Positions 1-7,052 are shown, numbered from the stretch's first letter. The stretch is DNA of 29,174 nucleotides from an uncultured Bacteroides sp. (GCA_900546355.1 URCM01000029.1:1-29174); one strand, 5' to 3'. Numbers and translations are program-made. The notes: generated by a model not told the origin, from the letters alone.

Positions 1-20
1 ATGCCTCAAAAACTCATCCC

Positions 21-53
21 AAATCATCGCACGATAAATTCAAAACAGCTTCT
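21..53. repeat. Dispersed repeat arm, partial copy at window edge
   Basis: These 33 bp match the reverse complement of 14015-14047 with a few differences, ending in the shared core ATTCAAAACAGCTTCT. The same core is found again at 14097-14112. In the second location it forms the two ends of an inverted repeat, so this is probably one end of a similar element whose remainder lies outside the window. No coding function is suggested. Confidence 0.6.
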
Positions 54-224
54 GATAGTTTAGTCCGAAAGTCCAGTCTGGTTCATGGAGGACGTTTTCC
101 TGATATGACCAATTTCTGTCTGCAAGGATGCCAGGGTATAGATGAAGTTGGCGTTCTAAGGGTGCAAAATACACCGTGCGTTTGCAAGTTATATCCAGAT
201 AGTTTTCAGAAAAGCCCTGAAACA

Positions 225-256
225 CTTGACTTCGCCTTCGGATTATATTATCTTTG
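225..256 (+). promoter_or_regulatory. Bacteroidetes-type promoter ahead of the HU-related gene
   Basis: A CTTG -33-like element (225-228) lies 20 nt upstream of TATCTTTG (249-256), which fits the TAnnTTTG -7 consensus. The predicted start of transcription is near 261. A transcript would pass through the palindromic element at 264-369 before reaching the ATG at 412, giving a structured leader of about 150 nt. Confidence 0.5.
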
Positions 257-263
257 TGTGCGT

Positions 264-369
264 CTTCCTTTTATGGTTTCCGTCCCAAAACCGTATGTTT
301 TTGGTTCGGAAACCATACGTTCTTGGTTCGGAAACCGTATGGTTTTGGGACGGAAACCATAAAAGGAAG
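264..369. repeat. Palindromic 22-bp-unit repeat element, copy 1
   Basis: Inverted arms 264-292 and 341-369 pair perfectly over 29 bp. The centre consists of three tandem 22-bp units (292-313, 314-335, 336-357), each starting CGTATG or CATACG and ending CGGAAAC. A second copy in the opposite orientation is at 18215-18324. No protein-coding capacity is credible, because the unit length is not a multiple of three and the frames on both strands are short. It lies between a promoter-like sequence and the HU-related gene, so it is probably transcribed as a long hairpin. Confidence 0.8.
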
Positions 370-411
370 GTTATTCAAAACAGATTGTTAACCTTTTAAA
401 ATCCCATTAGT

Positions 412-1023
412 ATGAGTGCACTTTACGATTTTATGCCTTTGCCCTCCCAAGAAAACGACGGAGAGGCTCCACGTCTTTATCCGAAACTGATTCCGTATCA
501 AACCGTTTCGTTCAACGAATTAGCCGAAAAGATAGCTGGCCATTCCGGACTGACCAAGGGGAATATTCTTGCCGTGATGGACGAAATAGAATATTGGGCT
601 ACACATCTGCTTTCGGAAGGCCACCGTGTGCAGATAGGCAATATCGGAACGCTTTCCGTTTCGCTGAAAGCCGATACGGAGGTGTACGACAAGAATGATG
701 TGCATGCCCAGTCCATCCGTTTCGACAAAGTGAAGATGACTGTCTCCAAACGTTTTTCGAAGCAATGTCATGGACATGTGCAGCGTGCTCCGGCGTGGAA
801 GAAAGTAAAGCAAAGTTCGTCCGCCTATTCAGAGGAAGAACGGCTGGCTTTACTTCAATCGTATTTGGAAACTCACGATTACATTACCCGCACCGAATAC
901 GGAAACCTTACCGGGCTGATGAAATACAAGGCGTGGCAAGACCTGAACAAGTGGGTGCAGGCTGGCGTTATCGGTGCCGAAGGGCGTGCGCCTCATCGGG
1001 TTTATGTGAAACGGAAGGAATGA
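412..1023 (+). CDS. HU-related DNA-binding protein with C-terminal helical/winged extension
   Basis: A 203-aa protein of the Bacteroidetes 'HU-related' histone-like family. Residues about 25-125 carry the HU-type pattern: FNELAEKIAGHSGLTKGN, then a helical dimerisation segment, then GHRVQIGNIGTLSVSL, which is the start of the beta-arm in HU/IHF proteins. It lacks the short ~90-aa architecture of true HU. Residues about 133-203 form a second, basic domain ending in VYVKRKE that looks like a small winged-helix (my inference from helix pattern and the 'ALLQSYLETHDYITRTEY' repeat-like start). It probably binds or bends DNA; the target is unknown. The ATG at 412 is the only sensible start. It appears monocistronic, with its own promoter and a strong shared hairpin downstream. 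Confidence 0.85.
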   Translation: MSALYDFMPLPSQENDGEAPRLYPKLIPYQTVSFNELAEKIAGHSGLTKGNILAVMDEIEYWATHLLSEGHRVQIGNIGTLSVSLKADTEVYDKNDVHAQSIRFDKVKMTVSKRFSKQCHGHVQRAPAWKKVKQSSSAYSEEERLALLQSYLETHDYITRTEYGNLTGLMKYKAWQDLNKWVQAGVIGAEGRAPHRVYVKRKE

Positions 1024-1081
1024 ACAGGTTATAGTGGGAAATAGGCAGGCGTAAGGTTTTTATGGTTTTATAGTAAAATAT

Positions 1082-1123
1082 AACAGGCAAAAAGATAAAT
1101 GAAGCATTTTCTTTTTGCCTGTT
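1082..1123. terminator. Bidirectional hairpin terminator between convergent genes
   Basis: A 14-bp perfect stem (1082-1095 with 1110-1123; AACAGGCAAAAAGA) continues into an inner 5-bp AAATG/CATTT stem with a 3-nt loop. Runs of A and T inside the stem give a U-rich 3' arm for transcripts from either side. It lies between the converging HU-related gene and the DUF4377 lipoprotein gene. Confidence 0.8.
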
Positions 1124-1167
1124 TGCAATCTATTGACTAAACAATTCGCTGTCCAAAACTTAAGATA

Positions 1168-2307
1168 TTATTTCGGTTCGGTGATTATATAATAACATGC
1201 TTCATGAAAGTCATCACCCGCGAAATAAAGAAGTGCTGCACGTGTAGTATCATTGCCATAGGTTTCCACGATGCTTGCATCTTCAAGCAATGTTTTGAAG
1301 TCAGCAACAGTCTCGAAAGTTCTATATCCCAGATGTTTTTCCAGCAACCAGCGCAGTCCGTTTTCTTGTCTTTTCAGATTCTCTGCATCAGTAAGGTCGG
1401 ATGCAAATGCCACTTTGATTTTCACGAAAGGGATGTTGTTCCGTAGTTGGGTGTCGGTCAACAGGAACTCATAACGGGTGTCAAGTACGCAATAAACGAC
1501 ATGGGATTGCGGATTGGCAAGCGTAATGCCTCCATTTTTCCAATCGATTCCAAGAAAATCCCTTTCACGCATGATTTGTTTCATCTGAAACGCATATTTC
1601 ACATCACCGTCTTTGTATCCTTTTAGAATTATCGGGAAATCGTTTTTCTCAAAGAAATAGGAACTCCATTGAGATGTGAATTTTTCGGACGTACTACCCT
1701 CATCCGTTTTCTTTTGATAGACACAATAGGTATTGGGCATGACCGGAGTTGACATCACAATCGAATCGTAATATTGCAGGAACTCGGGATAACCCAAAGG
1801 AGTGTATTCATCCTGATAGTCAAATATCCTAAATGTCAATAAATCAAAAGGTGCTGCCAACGGTGTATCCAAATTCATAAACGAATTCAATTGTACCATT
1901 TTAAGCTTGAACTTTGCTTCTTCAGGCCACTCTCCGGGTTCGACTGGAGTGTCCGGCTGCGTATCGCTTATTACCTCCAGCAACTGATAAGTGTAATTTG
2001 CTTCGTCCTGTGACGGGTTGGCAAGAGTGGTTTTGCGCACCTTTAACTCATAGGCATGTCCTTGCACGTATTCAAAGCCTTCAATGCTACCCATGACAAG
2101 TGGTTGCCATTCAGTAGCAGATTGTTCTTTCACCAACATGTGTTCCACCGGAGTATCACTACCCCATACAGGTTCGTAAACGGTTGTTTCGGACACCAAC
2201 ATAATTATATCCGCATAGGTATCGTCGGTTGTGTCGTCATTGTCACAACCAGCCCATATAAGACTTAAAGCCGTCAATAAAACGAAAGAAAGATTTTTGA
2301 TAGTCAT
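1168..2307 (-). CDS. DUF4377-containing lipoprotein
   Basis: A 379-aa predicted lipoprotein. I chose the ATG at 2307 because it gives a classical signal peptide ending LIWAGC, with C21 as lipidated cysteine; an in-frame start 24 codons upstream would bury it. The acidic stretch CDNDDTTDD right after the cysteine resembles Bacteroidetes lipoprotein export signals, suggesting surface exposure (inference). Residues about 34-113 match the DUF4377 pattern: MLVKEQSATEWQPL, then GFEYVQGHAYELKVRKT and YQLLEVISD. The remaining ~260 residues form an aromatic-rich domain I do not recognise. Function is unknown. It lies downstream of, and on the same strand as, an AraC regulator, but the 204-bp gap containing a palindrome makes a single transcript uncertain. 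Confidence 0.8.
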   Translation of the reverse strand: MTIKNLSFVLLTALSLIWAGCDNDDTTDDTYADIIMLVSETTVYEPVWGSDTPVEHMLVKEQSATEWQPLVMGSIEGFEYVQGHAYELKVRKTTLANPSQDEANYTYQLLEVISDTQPDTPVEPGEWPEEAKFKLKMVQLNSFMNLDTPLAAPFDLLTFRIFDYQDEYTPLGYPEFLQYYDSIVMSTPVMPNTYCVYQKKTDEGSTSEKFTSQWSSYFFEKNDFPIILKGYKDGDVKYAFQMKQIMRERDFLGIDWKNGGITLANPQSHVVYCVLDTRYEFLLTDTQLRNNIPFVKIKVAFASDLTDAENLKRQENGLRWLLEKHLGYRTFETVADFKTLLEDASIVETYGNDTTRAALLYFAGDDFHEACYYIITEPK

Positions 2308-2411
2308 GATAGTTTGTTTGTTTAAAAGTTTTTGAAATTTGTTCACCAACGCGTTTAAGAGCACCTTTAATATCGGCATTCAGACTGATTCTGTCACGCC
2401 GGATTTCAGTG

Positions 2412-2439
2412 TTACGCTGGATTTGCAAATCCAGCGTAA
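2412..2439. repeat. Perfect 28-bp palindrome
   Basis: TTACGCTGGATTTG is followed immediately by its exact reverse complement with no loop. It sits in the 204-bp gap between the AraC gene stop (2512) and the lipoprotein start (2307). Next to it, 2494-2505 (AATCTGTGGTGA) recurs at 19956-19967. It could be a remnant of a dispersed repeat, an operator, or a transcript-end hairpin. Confidence 0.75.
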
Positions 2440-2511
2440 TAGGTTGTGTCAAGTTTCCTCCTGTACCTCTGCTGAAGATAAAAAAATCCGTGTAATCTGT
2501 GGTGAAAACCT

Positions 2512-3366
2512 TCACTCCATATTCCGGTATTGCTTGGGCGACATGCCGGTGTAGCGCTTGAAGTATTTTCCGAAGAACGAGATGTCGGGGAAGTTCAGCG
2601 AGTAGGCTATCTCTTGGATGGTCAGTTCGGTGGACTTCAGTTTGGCTTGCGCGTCTTTGATGACGAAAGCCGATATGATGTCGGTCAGCGTTCTTCCGGT
2701 GGTCTTCTTGATGGTGGTGCTCAAGTGTTGCGGGGAAAGGTGCATCTTGTCTGCATAAAAGGAAATGTTCCGTTCCGTCTTATAGTTTTCTATGACGATG
2801 CGTATCAGTTCCTTCACAATCTCTTGGCTTCGTGTATAGCGTTGTGAGGTCGTGGCAACCGGTTCTTGTTTCTTGATGTTTCCCAATTCGATGATCAGTC
2901 CGGTCAGGATGAGCGGAAGTTGCTCTTCCCTTACAAATGTGTTGTTCAGGTGTTGGGCTTTGATTAATACCTTGAAATAGTCGCGGAATACTTCTCCTGT
3001 TTTCGGGTCCAGCTCGGTTATAGGTTCTTCTAATATGGCTGGAGCGTATTGGATGGTGTTCGAAAACAGGAAAGGATGTTGGATCAGTGTAGAAGAGAAT
3101 CCGACAAAGGCGAAGCGGCATTCGTTGGTCGGGTCGGTTATCTGTACAAACTGGTCCGGATAAATCACGGCGATAAAGTTTTTCTTGAATTCGTATTTGT
3201 TCAGGTGGATGGTAATGTTGCACCTTCCTCGCAGGCAAAGCAAAAACAGGCATCCGGGCATCTGTGCCGGGTTCTCGAATAGTTTCTTGATGTTGCCGGT
3301 CATGTCGATACCTGCGATAAAATTGGTTTCGGGAGATATAGAGGTTAATGATTTTACTTGTTTCAT
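2512..3366 (-). CDS. AraC-family transcriptional regulator
   Basis: A 284-aa protein. The C-terminal ~100 residues hold the two helix-turn-helix motifs of the AraC/XylS family: ISFYADKMHLSPQHLSTTIK (first) and LTIQEIAYSLNFPDISFFGK (second), ending in the signature YFKRYTGMSPKQYR. The N-terminal ~170 residues (CNITIHLNKYEFKKN, VIYPDQFVQI) look like the cupin-like sensing domain, so a small ligand is likely, identity unknown. ATG at 3366 is preceded by AAGGA at suitable spacing. Its targets are not shown by the sequence; the adjacent lipoprotein and hydrolase are natural candidates. Confidence 0.92.
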   Translation of the reverse strand: MKQVKSLTSISPETNFIAGIDMTGNIKKLFENPAQMPGCLFLLCLRGRCNITIHLNKYEFKKNFIAVIYPDQFVQITDPTNECRFAFVGFSSTLIQHPFLFSNTIQYAPAILEEPITELDPKTGEVFRDYFKVLIKAQHLNNTFVREEQLPLILTGLIIELGNIKKQEPVATTSQRYTRSQEIVKELIRIVIENYKTERNISFYADKMHLSPQHLSTTIKKTTGRTLTDIISAFVIKDAQAKLKSTELTIQEIAYSLNFPDISFFGKYFKRYTGMSPKQYRNME

Positions 3367-3390
3367 CGTTTTTCCTTAAAAGTTGGCAAG

Positions 3391-3422
3391 CAAATATAGA
3401 CTTTTTATGTATTATATCCAAA
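3391..3422 (-). promoter_or_regulatory. Promoter of the AraC-family gene
   Basis: On the minus strand, TTTG (3422-3419) lies 20 nt upstream of TATATTTG (3398-3391), a full match to the Bacteroidetes -33/-7 pattern. Transcription should start about 20 nt ahead of the ATG at 3366, so the regulator probably has its own transcript rather than depending on the hydrolase operon upstream. Confidence 0.65.
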
Positions 3423-3496
3423 TCTCTTTATCTGCTTTGCCTGAAACTTTAAAGGAACTTTGCATAAGTTATATTCTATAGGTAAGAATGTTTCAT

Positions 3497-4330
3497 TTAT
3501 TTCAATGTATCAGTTAACCATCCGGTAGCAGTTGTTGCCGCATACGGGAGGTTTGCACCGAATCCGTGGTTTTCACCCGGTATCAGGATGATTTCGCTAT
3601 GTTTCATCACATAATGGAATCTTTCACCGTAAGTATAAGGCACGAGCCGGTCGTCCATTCCGTGCAGGATAAGGGCGGGACCTTCGTATTTTTGTGCCGT
3701 TTCATAGATAGGAAGTGTGACGGCGGTTTGGATAAAGTCCCTGCCTAATTTGTGTCCGGAAGGCATTGTGACGAATTCGGGTGCGTGCCACGGGTCATAC
3801 ATGGCTCCCATGGTGTTGCCCCGTAAGGCATCATCGCGTAATACGGCGGCAGGTGCCATCAGTACTACGCTTTTGATGACATCCTTACCTAATTGGCCGG
3901 CCGTCATAGCCGATACGACTCCGCCTTGTGAGTGTCCCAGTAAGGATATGTTTGCAGTTTGGGGTAAGTTGCGCACGAAGGCTATAACAGATAAGGCATC
4001 GTCTATTTCATTGGGGACGGTCATGTTGATGAAATCTCCTTCGCTTGCCCCGTGCCCGTTGAAATCGAAGCGGATTACTCCTATGCCTGTTTTTGTCAGG
4101 TTGGCACTGATGGTATCGAATAACGGATTATCCATGTTTCCTATAAATCCATGGCAAAGGATGACCATCGGGCATTTCTCTCCGGCCTTCAGTTCTGGTA
4201 ACTGGAGATGTGCCGCCAGGCGTCCCATCGAGCCTTTTATGTAGAAAGTAGAATCGGTTTGTGCGGTAATGGCGAGGGTACAGCACAGAAAGAACAGGGT
4301 AGTGAAAAGATGTTTCAGCTTCATATACAT
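3497..4330 (-). CDS. Secreted alpha/beta hydrolase (serine esterase/S33-like)
   Basis: A 277-aa protein with an N-terminal signal peptide (LFTTLFFLCCTLAITAQ, cut near residue 24) and a complete alpha/beta hydrolase core. It shows the oxyanion region LCHGFIGN (58-65), nucleophile elbow GHSQGG with S134, acid LHGMDDRLVP with D227 and H255 in ENHGFG. The layout resembles bacterial cinnamoyl/feruloyl-esterase-like enzymes, but the substrate cannot be fixed from sequence. Start at 4330 (MYMKLKH) or two codons later at 4324 (MKLKH). It begins 19 nt after the unknown 85-aa gene on the same strand, so it is probably the last gene of the YtxH/holin-like cluster. Confidence 0.88.
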   Translation of the reverse strand: MYMKLKHLFTTLFFLCCTLAITAQTDSTFYIKGSMGRLAAHLQLPELKAGEKCPMVILCHGFIGNMDNPLFDTISANLTKTGIGVIRFDFNGHGASEGDFINMTVPNEIDDALSVIAFVRNLPQTANISLLGHSQGGVVSAMTAGQLGKDVIKSVVLMAPAAVLRDDALRGNTMGAMYDPWHAPEFVTMPSGHKLGRDFIQTAVTLPIYETAQKYEGPALILHGMDDRLVPYTYGERFHYVMKHSEIILIPGENHGFGANLPYAATTATGWLTDTLK

Positions 4331-4349
4331 ATTTATTATATAGAAAAGG

Positions 4350-4607
4350 TTATTTTCGTTTTTTACTTCCGAAGAAAGTGCGTATGCGCCGTAACACTTT
4401 TATGCCAGTCATTACTCCGTCGTATGCGGCGATGCCCATATTGACGTGTTGCATCATCCCTTCGAACTTGTTTTTGCTTTGGGGAGGGTTGAAAAGCTGG
4501 TGCGCAAGCTGGTACATCCGTTGTTTCGACTGAAGGATTTCCGCTTTCTTGTCTAACCGTTGCTGGCGGATCATTTCAAGGGTATAGTAAGTTTGTGGTG
4601 TATTCAT
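4350..4607 (-). CDS. Conserved small cytosolic protein of unknown function
   Basis: An 85-aa basic protein with no signal peptide. A glutamine/lysine-rich helical N-terminus (YYTLEMIRQQRLDKKAEIL) is followed by a short Gly/Ala segment (MGIAAYDGVMTGIKV) and a highly basic tail ending FFGSKKRK. I do not recognise a domain. Its ATG overlaps the stop of the holin-like gene as ATGA (4607-4604), a sign of translational coupling. That placement, together with the YtxH and holin-like genes, suggests a membrane-associated accessory role. The basic tail could contact membrane lipid or nucleic acid (inference). Confidence 0.75.
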   Translation of the reverse strand: MNTPQTYYTLEMIRQQRLDKKAEILQSKQRMYQLAHQLFNPPQSKNKFEGMMQHVNMGIAAYDGVMTGIKVLRRIRTFFGSKKRK

Positions 4608-4975
4608 TGTTTGGGTTTGTTTGAATCGTCAAGAAACAACCGTGCCAGGAAATTGACCATCGGCTGGAAGATGAGCGTGGCGCGGAAATGGTAGATGAGC
4701 AAGCCTATCAGGATCAGCGCGGTTCCGATAATGGCATAACCGGCCGCGAAACTTCCGGTAGTCATGGCAAGCATGTATACCAGCATGAACGAGAAATAGA
4801 AGAGTGCCATTACTCCTACGATAATCAGGATGAAAATCAATACGAGCGTAGAAAGCAGGATGGTGAGCTTTTCTATGACTTCAAACCGGAGGTACTGGCC
4901 TTGCAGTTCGAGGTATTTCCGGAATTCCTGGAACAAGTCTTGTAGATTATCGATGCTTTTGTCGTTGGCGAACAT
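4604..4975 (-). CDS. Phage holin-like (Phage_holin_3_6 type) membrane protein
   Basis: A 123-aa protein with an amphipathic N-terminus (LQDLFQEFRKYLELQ) and two long hydrophobic segments at about residues 35-65 and 75-97. This is the pattern of the 'putative actinobacterial holin-X / phage holin family' membrane proteins. Despite that name, in Bacteroidetes chromosomes such genes are usually next to YtxH genes and not in phages; nothing here indicates a prophage. It likely acts in the inner membrane in envelope maintenance or stress (inference). It couples to the next gene by a 4-nt overlap. Confidence 0.8.
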   Translation of the reverse strand: MFANDKSIDNLQDLFQEFRKYLELQGQYLRFEVIEKLTILLSTLVLIFILIIVGVMALFYFSFMLVYMLAMTTGSFAAGYAIIGTALILIGLLIYHFRATLIFQPMVNFLARLFLDDSNKPKQ

Positions 4976-5000
4976 AATTTTCGGGGTTTAAATGAAAGGA

Positions 5001-5050
5001 GGGCGTGTCCGATAGGAAGAGTCATTGTTCACATTCCTACAGACACGCCT
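5001..5050 (-). promoter_or_regulatory. Intercistronic hairpin between YtxH and holin-like genes
   Basis: Arms 5001-5018 and 5034-5050 pair over about 17 positions with a few mismatches (core AGGCGTGTC/GACACGCC). The hairpin lies between the YtxH stop (5071) and the next start (4975). It has no U-run on the minus strand, so it is more likely an mRNA-stability or processing element that makes YtxH more abundant than the downstream genes. It could also be a leaky terminator. Confidence 0.45.
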
Positions 5051-5070
5051 TTGGGGAGTTGGCACTTGGA

Positions 5071-5274
5071 TTAGTTCGCATCTTTTACTTCCGATGCGAT
5101 TTGGTCTGCCAAGTCATCCATTTCTTCGCGGCTCAAGCGGATACCTTTCTTACGTAATACTTCAGCGATTTTGTTACGAGTATCGGTACCTTTCTCCGGT
5201 GCGAATAAAATTCCTGCTACTGCTCCTATGGCAATACCGCCCAAGAATGCAGCTACTACGTTTAATGCTTTCAT
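5071..5274 (-). CDS. YtxH domain-containing protein
   Basis: A 67-aa protein. The N-terminus is a single glycine/alanine-rich membrane segment (VVAAFLGGIAIGAVAGILFAPEKG), directly followed by the typical LFAPEKGTDTRNKI motif of YtxH (general-stress, Gram-positive YtxH relatives). A short charged helical tail follows. It is the first gene of the minus-strand cluster that continues with the holin-like protein. A role in membrane stress is inferred from family and neighbours only. Confidence 0.85.
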   Translation of the reverse strand: MKALNVVAAFLGGIAIGAVAGILFAPEKGTDTRNKIAEVLRKKGIRLSREEMDDLADQIASEVKDAN

Positions 5275-5304
5275 GTCAAATATGGTTTTTAGTTATTACG
5301 ATGA

Positions 5305-5312
5305 CAAATCTA
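5305..5312 (-). promoter_or_regulatory. -7 element for the YtxH cluster
   Basis: TAGATTTG on the minus strand fits TAnnTTTG and lies about 30 nt ahead of the YtxH start codon (5274). No clear TTTG -33 element is seen at the expected distance, so this is a weaker call. The divergent SPOR gene uses a separate box at 5419. Confidence 0.45.
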
Positions 5313-5418
5313 AGAAAAATATGATAAAAGTGTATCATTTTAGGGGGAAATATTTGACAAAAAATGTATCCGCCTTCAATATTAACAGATTTTAATAGAA
5401 AAGGTAGGGAGATATTGC

Positions 5419-5426
5419 TATTTTTG
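5419..5426 (+). promoter_or_regulatory. -7 element for the SPOR lipoprotein gene
   Basis: TATTTTTG fits the TAnnTTTG consensus, about 55 nt ahead of the ATG at 5481. The -33 region is A/T-rich without an exact TTTG. Confidence 0.45.
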
Positions 5427-5480
5427 CATCTAAAATTAAAGCGATAGAACGAAAAAGTAATATCAATAAAATTGAGACAA

Positions 5481-5987
5481 ATGAAAAAAGTCGTAGTATT
5501 GGGAATGGGATTGTGTATGGTATTGGCATTCTCATCCTGTAAGTCAAGCGAAAGCGCTTATAAGAAGGCTTATGAAAAAGCAAAACAACAAGAATTGGCA
5601 GAAGCCGCTACAGCCAATGAGACTCCGGTAGAAACGGTTGCTCCGGTTGCTCCTGTTACGACCGCTCCCGTTACTTCCGCTCCTGTCACCACCACGGCTC
5701 CGGTACGTGAAGAGAAAGTAGAACTGGTTTCGGGCGACGGGCTGAAGGCATATAGCGTAGTATGCGGAAGCTTCGGCATAAAGGCGAATGCCGACGGGCT
5801 GAAGAGCCGGATGGATGGCGAAGGCTATAATGCAAAGGTGGTATACAATGCGGAGAAAAATACATACCGTGTGATTGTAGAGTCGTATGACACACACGAA
5901 GAAGCCTCTGCTGCCCGCGATGCTTTCAAGGCGAAATATCCTAATAATAAGGATTTTCAGGGAGCATGGTTGCTGTACGCAAAATGA
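5481..5987 (+). CDS. SPOR-domain lipoprotein
   Basis: A 168-aa protein starting at the ATG at 5481; an in-frame TTG three codons earlier adds nothing. The signal peptide ends in AFSSC, with C20 as lipidated cysteine and no acidic export signal after it, so it probably stays on the periplasmic face of the outer membrane. Residues about 22-45 are a charged helix and 48-75 a Pro/Thr/Val-rich spacer with repeated 'APVT' units. Residues about 88-165 form the SPOR fold (YSVVCGSFGIKANADGLKSR ... YRVIVESY ... EASAARDAFK). SPOR domains bind denuded septal peptidoglycan, so a role at division sites or in wall remodelling is likely. Confidence 0.88.
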   Translation: MKKVVVLGMGLCMVLAFSSCKSSESAYKKAYEKAKQQELAEAATANETPVETVAPVAPVTTAPVTSAPVTTTAPVREEKVELVSGDGLKAYSVVCGSFGIKANADGLKSRMDGEGYNAKVVYNAEKNTYRVIVESYDTHEEASAARDAFKAKYPNNKDFQGAWLLYAK

Positions 5988-6033
5988 CGACTTGTAAATA
6001 AGCAGGAAATATTATCCGAAAACGCAGATTTAG

Positions 6034-6064
6034 AGCGGTAGCCTGTGGGCTATCGCTTTTTTTT
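6034..6064 (+). terminator. Rho-independent terminator after the SPOR gene
   Basis: A 10-bp stem AGCGGTAGCC / GGCTATCGCT (6034-6043 with 6048-6057, one G-U pair) has a 4-nt loop and is followed by eight T residues. It lies 46 nt after the SPOR stop codon. This is the clearest intrinsic terminator in the window. Confidence 0.9.
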
Positions 6065-6065
6065 G

Positions 6066-6073
6066 TAACTTTG
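6066..6073 (+). promoter_or_regulatory. -7 element for the PCMD gene
   Basis: TAACTTTG fits TAnnTTTG and begins one base after the terminator's T-run. A TGTG (6044-6047) 18 nt upstream is a possible -33 element; if so it lies in the loop of the terminator hairpin. The ATG is at 6099. Confidence 0.45.
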
Positions 6074-6098
6074 CCGCAAATATTAAAGCAGACAATAC

Positions 6099-7052
6099 AT
6101 GAAGATGAAAGGATTGTTCGGGGTGCTGGCAATGGCATTCCCTTTTTTTATGAACGCGCAAGAGCGGGTGGTTCCTATTAAATATGGAGACATGGACCAA
6201 TGGATTACGCGGAAAATCCATGAGTCGGGCATTATCGGAGGCGAAACAAAGCTGCTTTATGAGGTGGGGCCGACGCAGGAGATAGACGGTAACATACCTT
6301 ATGTAAATAAGGGAGGTTCACCTTGGGGAACTTCGAACGTGATGGCAAAGGTGATGGGAATTGTCAAGACCAATACCAGCGTATATCCCGAACGCCGGGG
6401 CAACGGATATTGTGCCAAGCTGGAAACCCATATCGAGAGCGTCAAGGCGTTGGGTTTTATCAATATCACCGTGCTCGCTTCGGGTTCCATGTTCTTGGGA
6501 GACATGAAAGAACCGATTACCGGAACCAAGGAAGGGGAGAAGAACCTGAATATCGGAGTGCCTTTCACGTCGCGCCCCAAAGCCGTGCGCTATGATTATA
6601 AGGTAAAGATGTCGGGCGAGCCAAACCGCATCCGCCAGACGGGATTCAGCCGGAAAAGCACTGTGCAGGGACAGGATTGCGCCATCATGACTTGTCTCCT
6701 CCAGAAACGGACCGAGGACAAGGACGGGAATATCATAGCCAAACGTGTCGGCACAGCGGTGGTGCGTTATGACAAAAATTCGGACTGGCACAACGGGGCA
6801 ACGTATGAAATCCATTACGGGGATATTTCGCATACCGCTTATTACAATGCCGAACTGATGAGGCTGGGCGTGGGAAATTATCACGCACGCAATAGCAAGG
6901 GAGAAAGCCAGCTGATTCAGGAGAACGGCTGGGCGGCTCCCGACGAGAAGCCTACCCACCTGATTGTGCAGTTCACCTCCAGCCTGGGAGGAGCGTATGT
7001 CGGCTCGCCGGGCAATACGATTTGGGTGGACAACGTATGCTTGGTATATTGA
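6099..7052 (+). CDS. PCMD (putative carbohydrate metabolism) domain protein
   Basis: A 317-aa secreted protein with signal peptide (GLFGVLAMAFPFFMNAQ, cut near residue 21). The mature part matches the Bacteroidetes PCMD family (Pfam PF13201, 'putative carbohydrate metabolism'). Landmarks are the GDMDQWITRKIHESGIIGG start, PEREGNGYCAKLET-like segment (here ERRGNGYCAKLET), GVPFTSRPKAVRYDYKVK, and a C-terminal SSLGGAYVGSPGNTIWVDNV. The predicted fold is a beta-sandwich that may bind carbohydrate; no catalytic residues are established for the family. Start at 6099, or M3 at 6105. It is a single gene flanked by hairpins. Confidence 0.85.
   Translation: MKMKGLFGVLAMAFPFFMNAQERVVPIKYGDMDQWITRKIHESGIIGGETKLLYEVGPTQEIDGNIPYVNKGGSPWGTSNVMAKVMGIVKTNTSVYPERRGNGYCAKLETHIESVKALGFINITVLASGSMFLGDMKEPITGTKEGEKNLNIGVPFTSRPKAVRYDYKVKMSGEPNRIRQTGFSRKSTVQGQDCAIMTCLLQKRTEDKDGNIIAKRVGTAVVRYDKNSDWHNGATYEIHYGDISHTAYYNAELMRLGVGNYHARNSKGESQLIQENGWAAPDEKPTHLIVQFTSSLGGAYVGSPGNTIWVDNVCLVY

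Noticed and set aside
40..225. A 61-codon minus-strand frame at the left edge
   Set aside because: It ends in the dispersed repeat core and has no family I recognise, no promoter and no start context. It could be a decayed fragment but is not supportable as a gene.
292..357. CRISPR-like array of 22-bp units
   Set aside because: Units are directly adjacent with no spacers, only three are present, and outer arms are inverted; no cas genes are in the window.
4604..4975. Prophage remnant suggested by a holin-like protein
   Set aside because: There is no endolysin, tail, integrase or att site nearby. The neighbours are YtxH and a hydrolase, the usual chromosomal setting of this family in Bacteroidetes.
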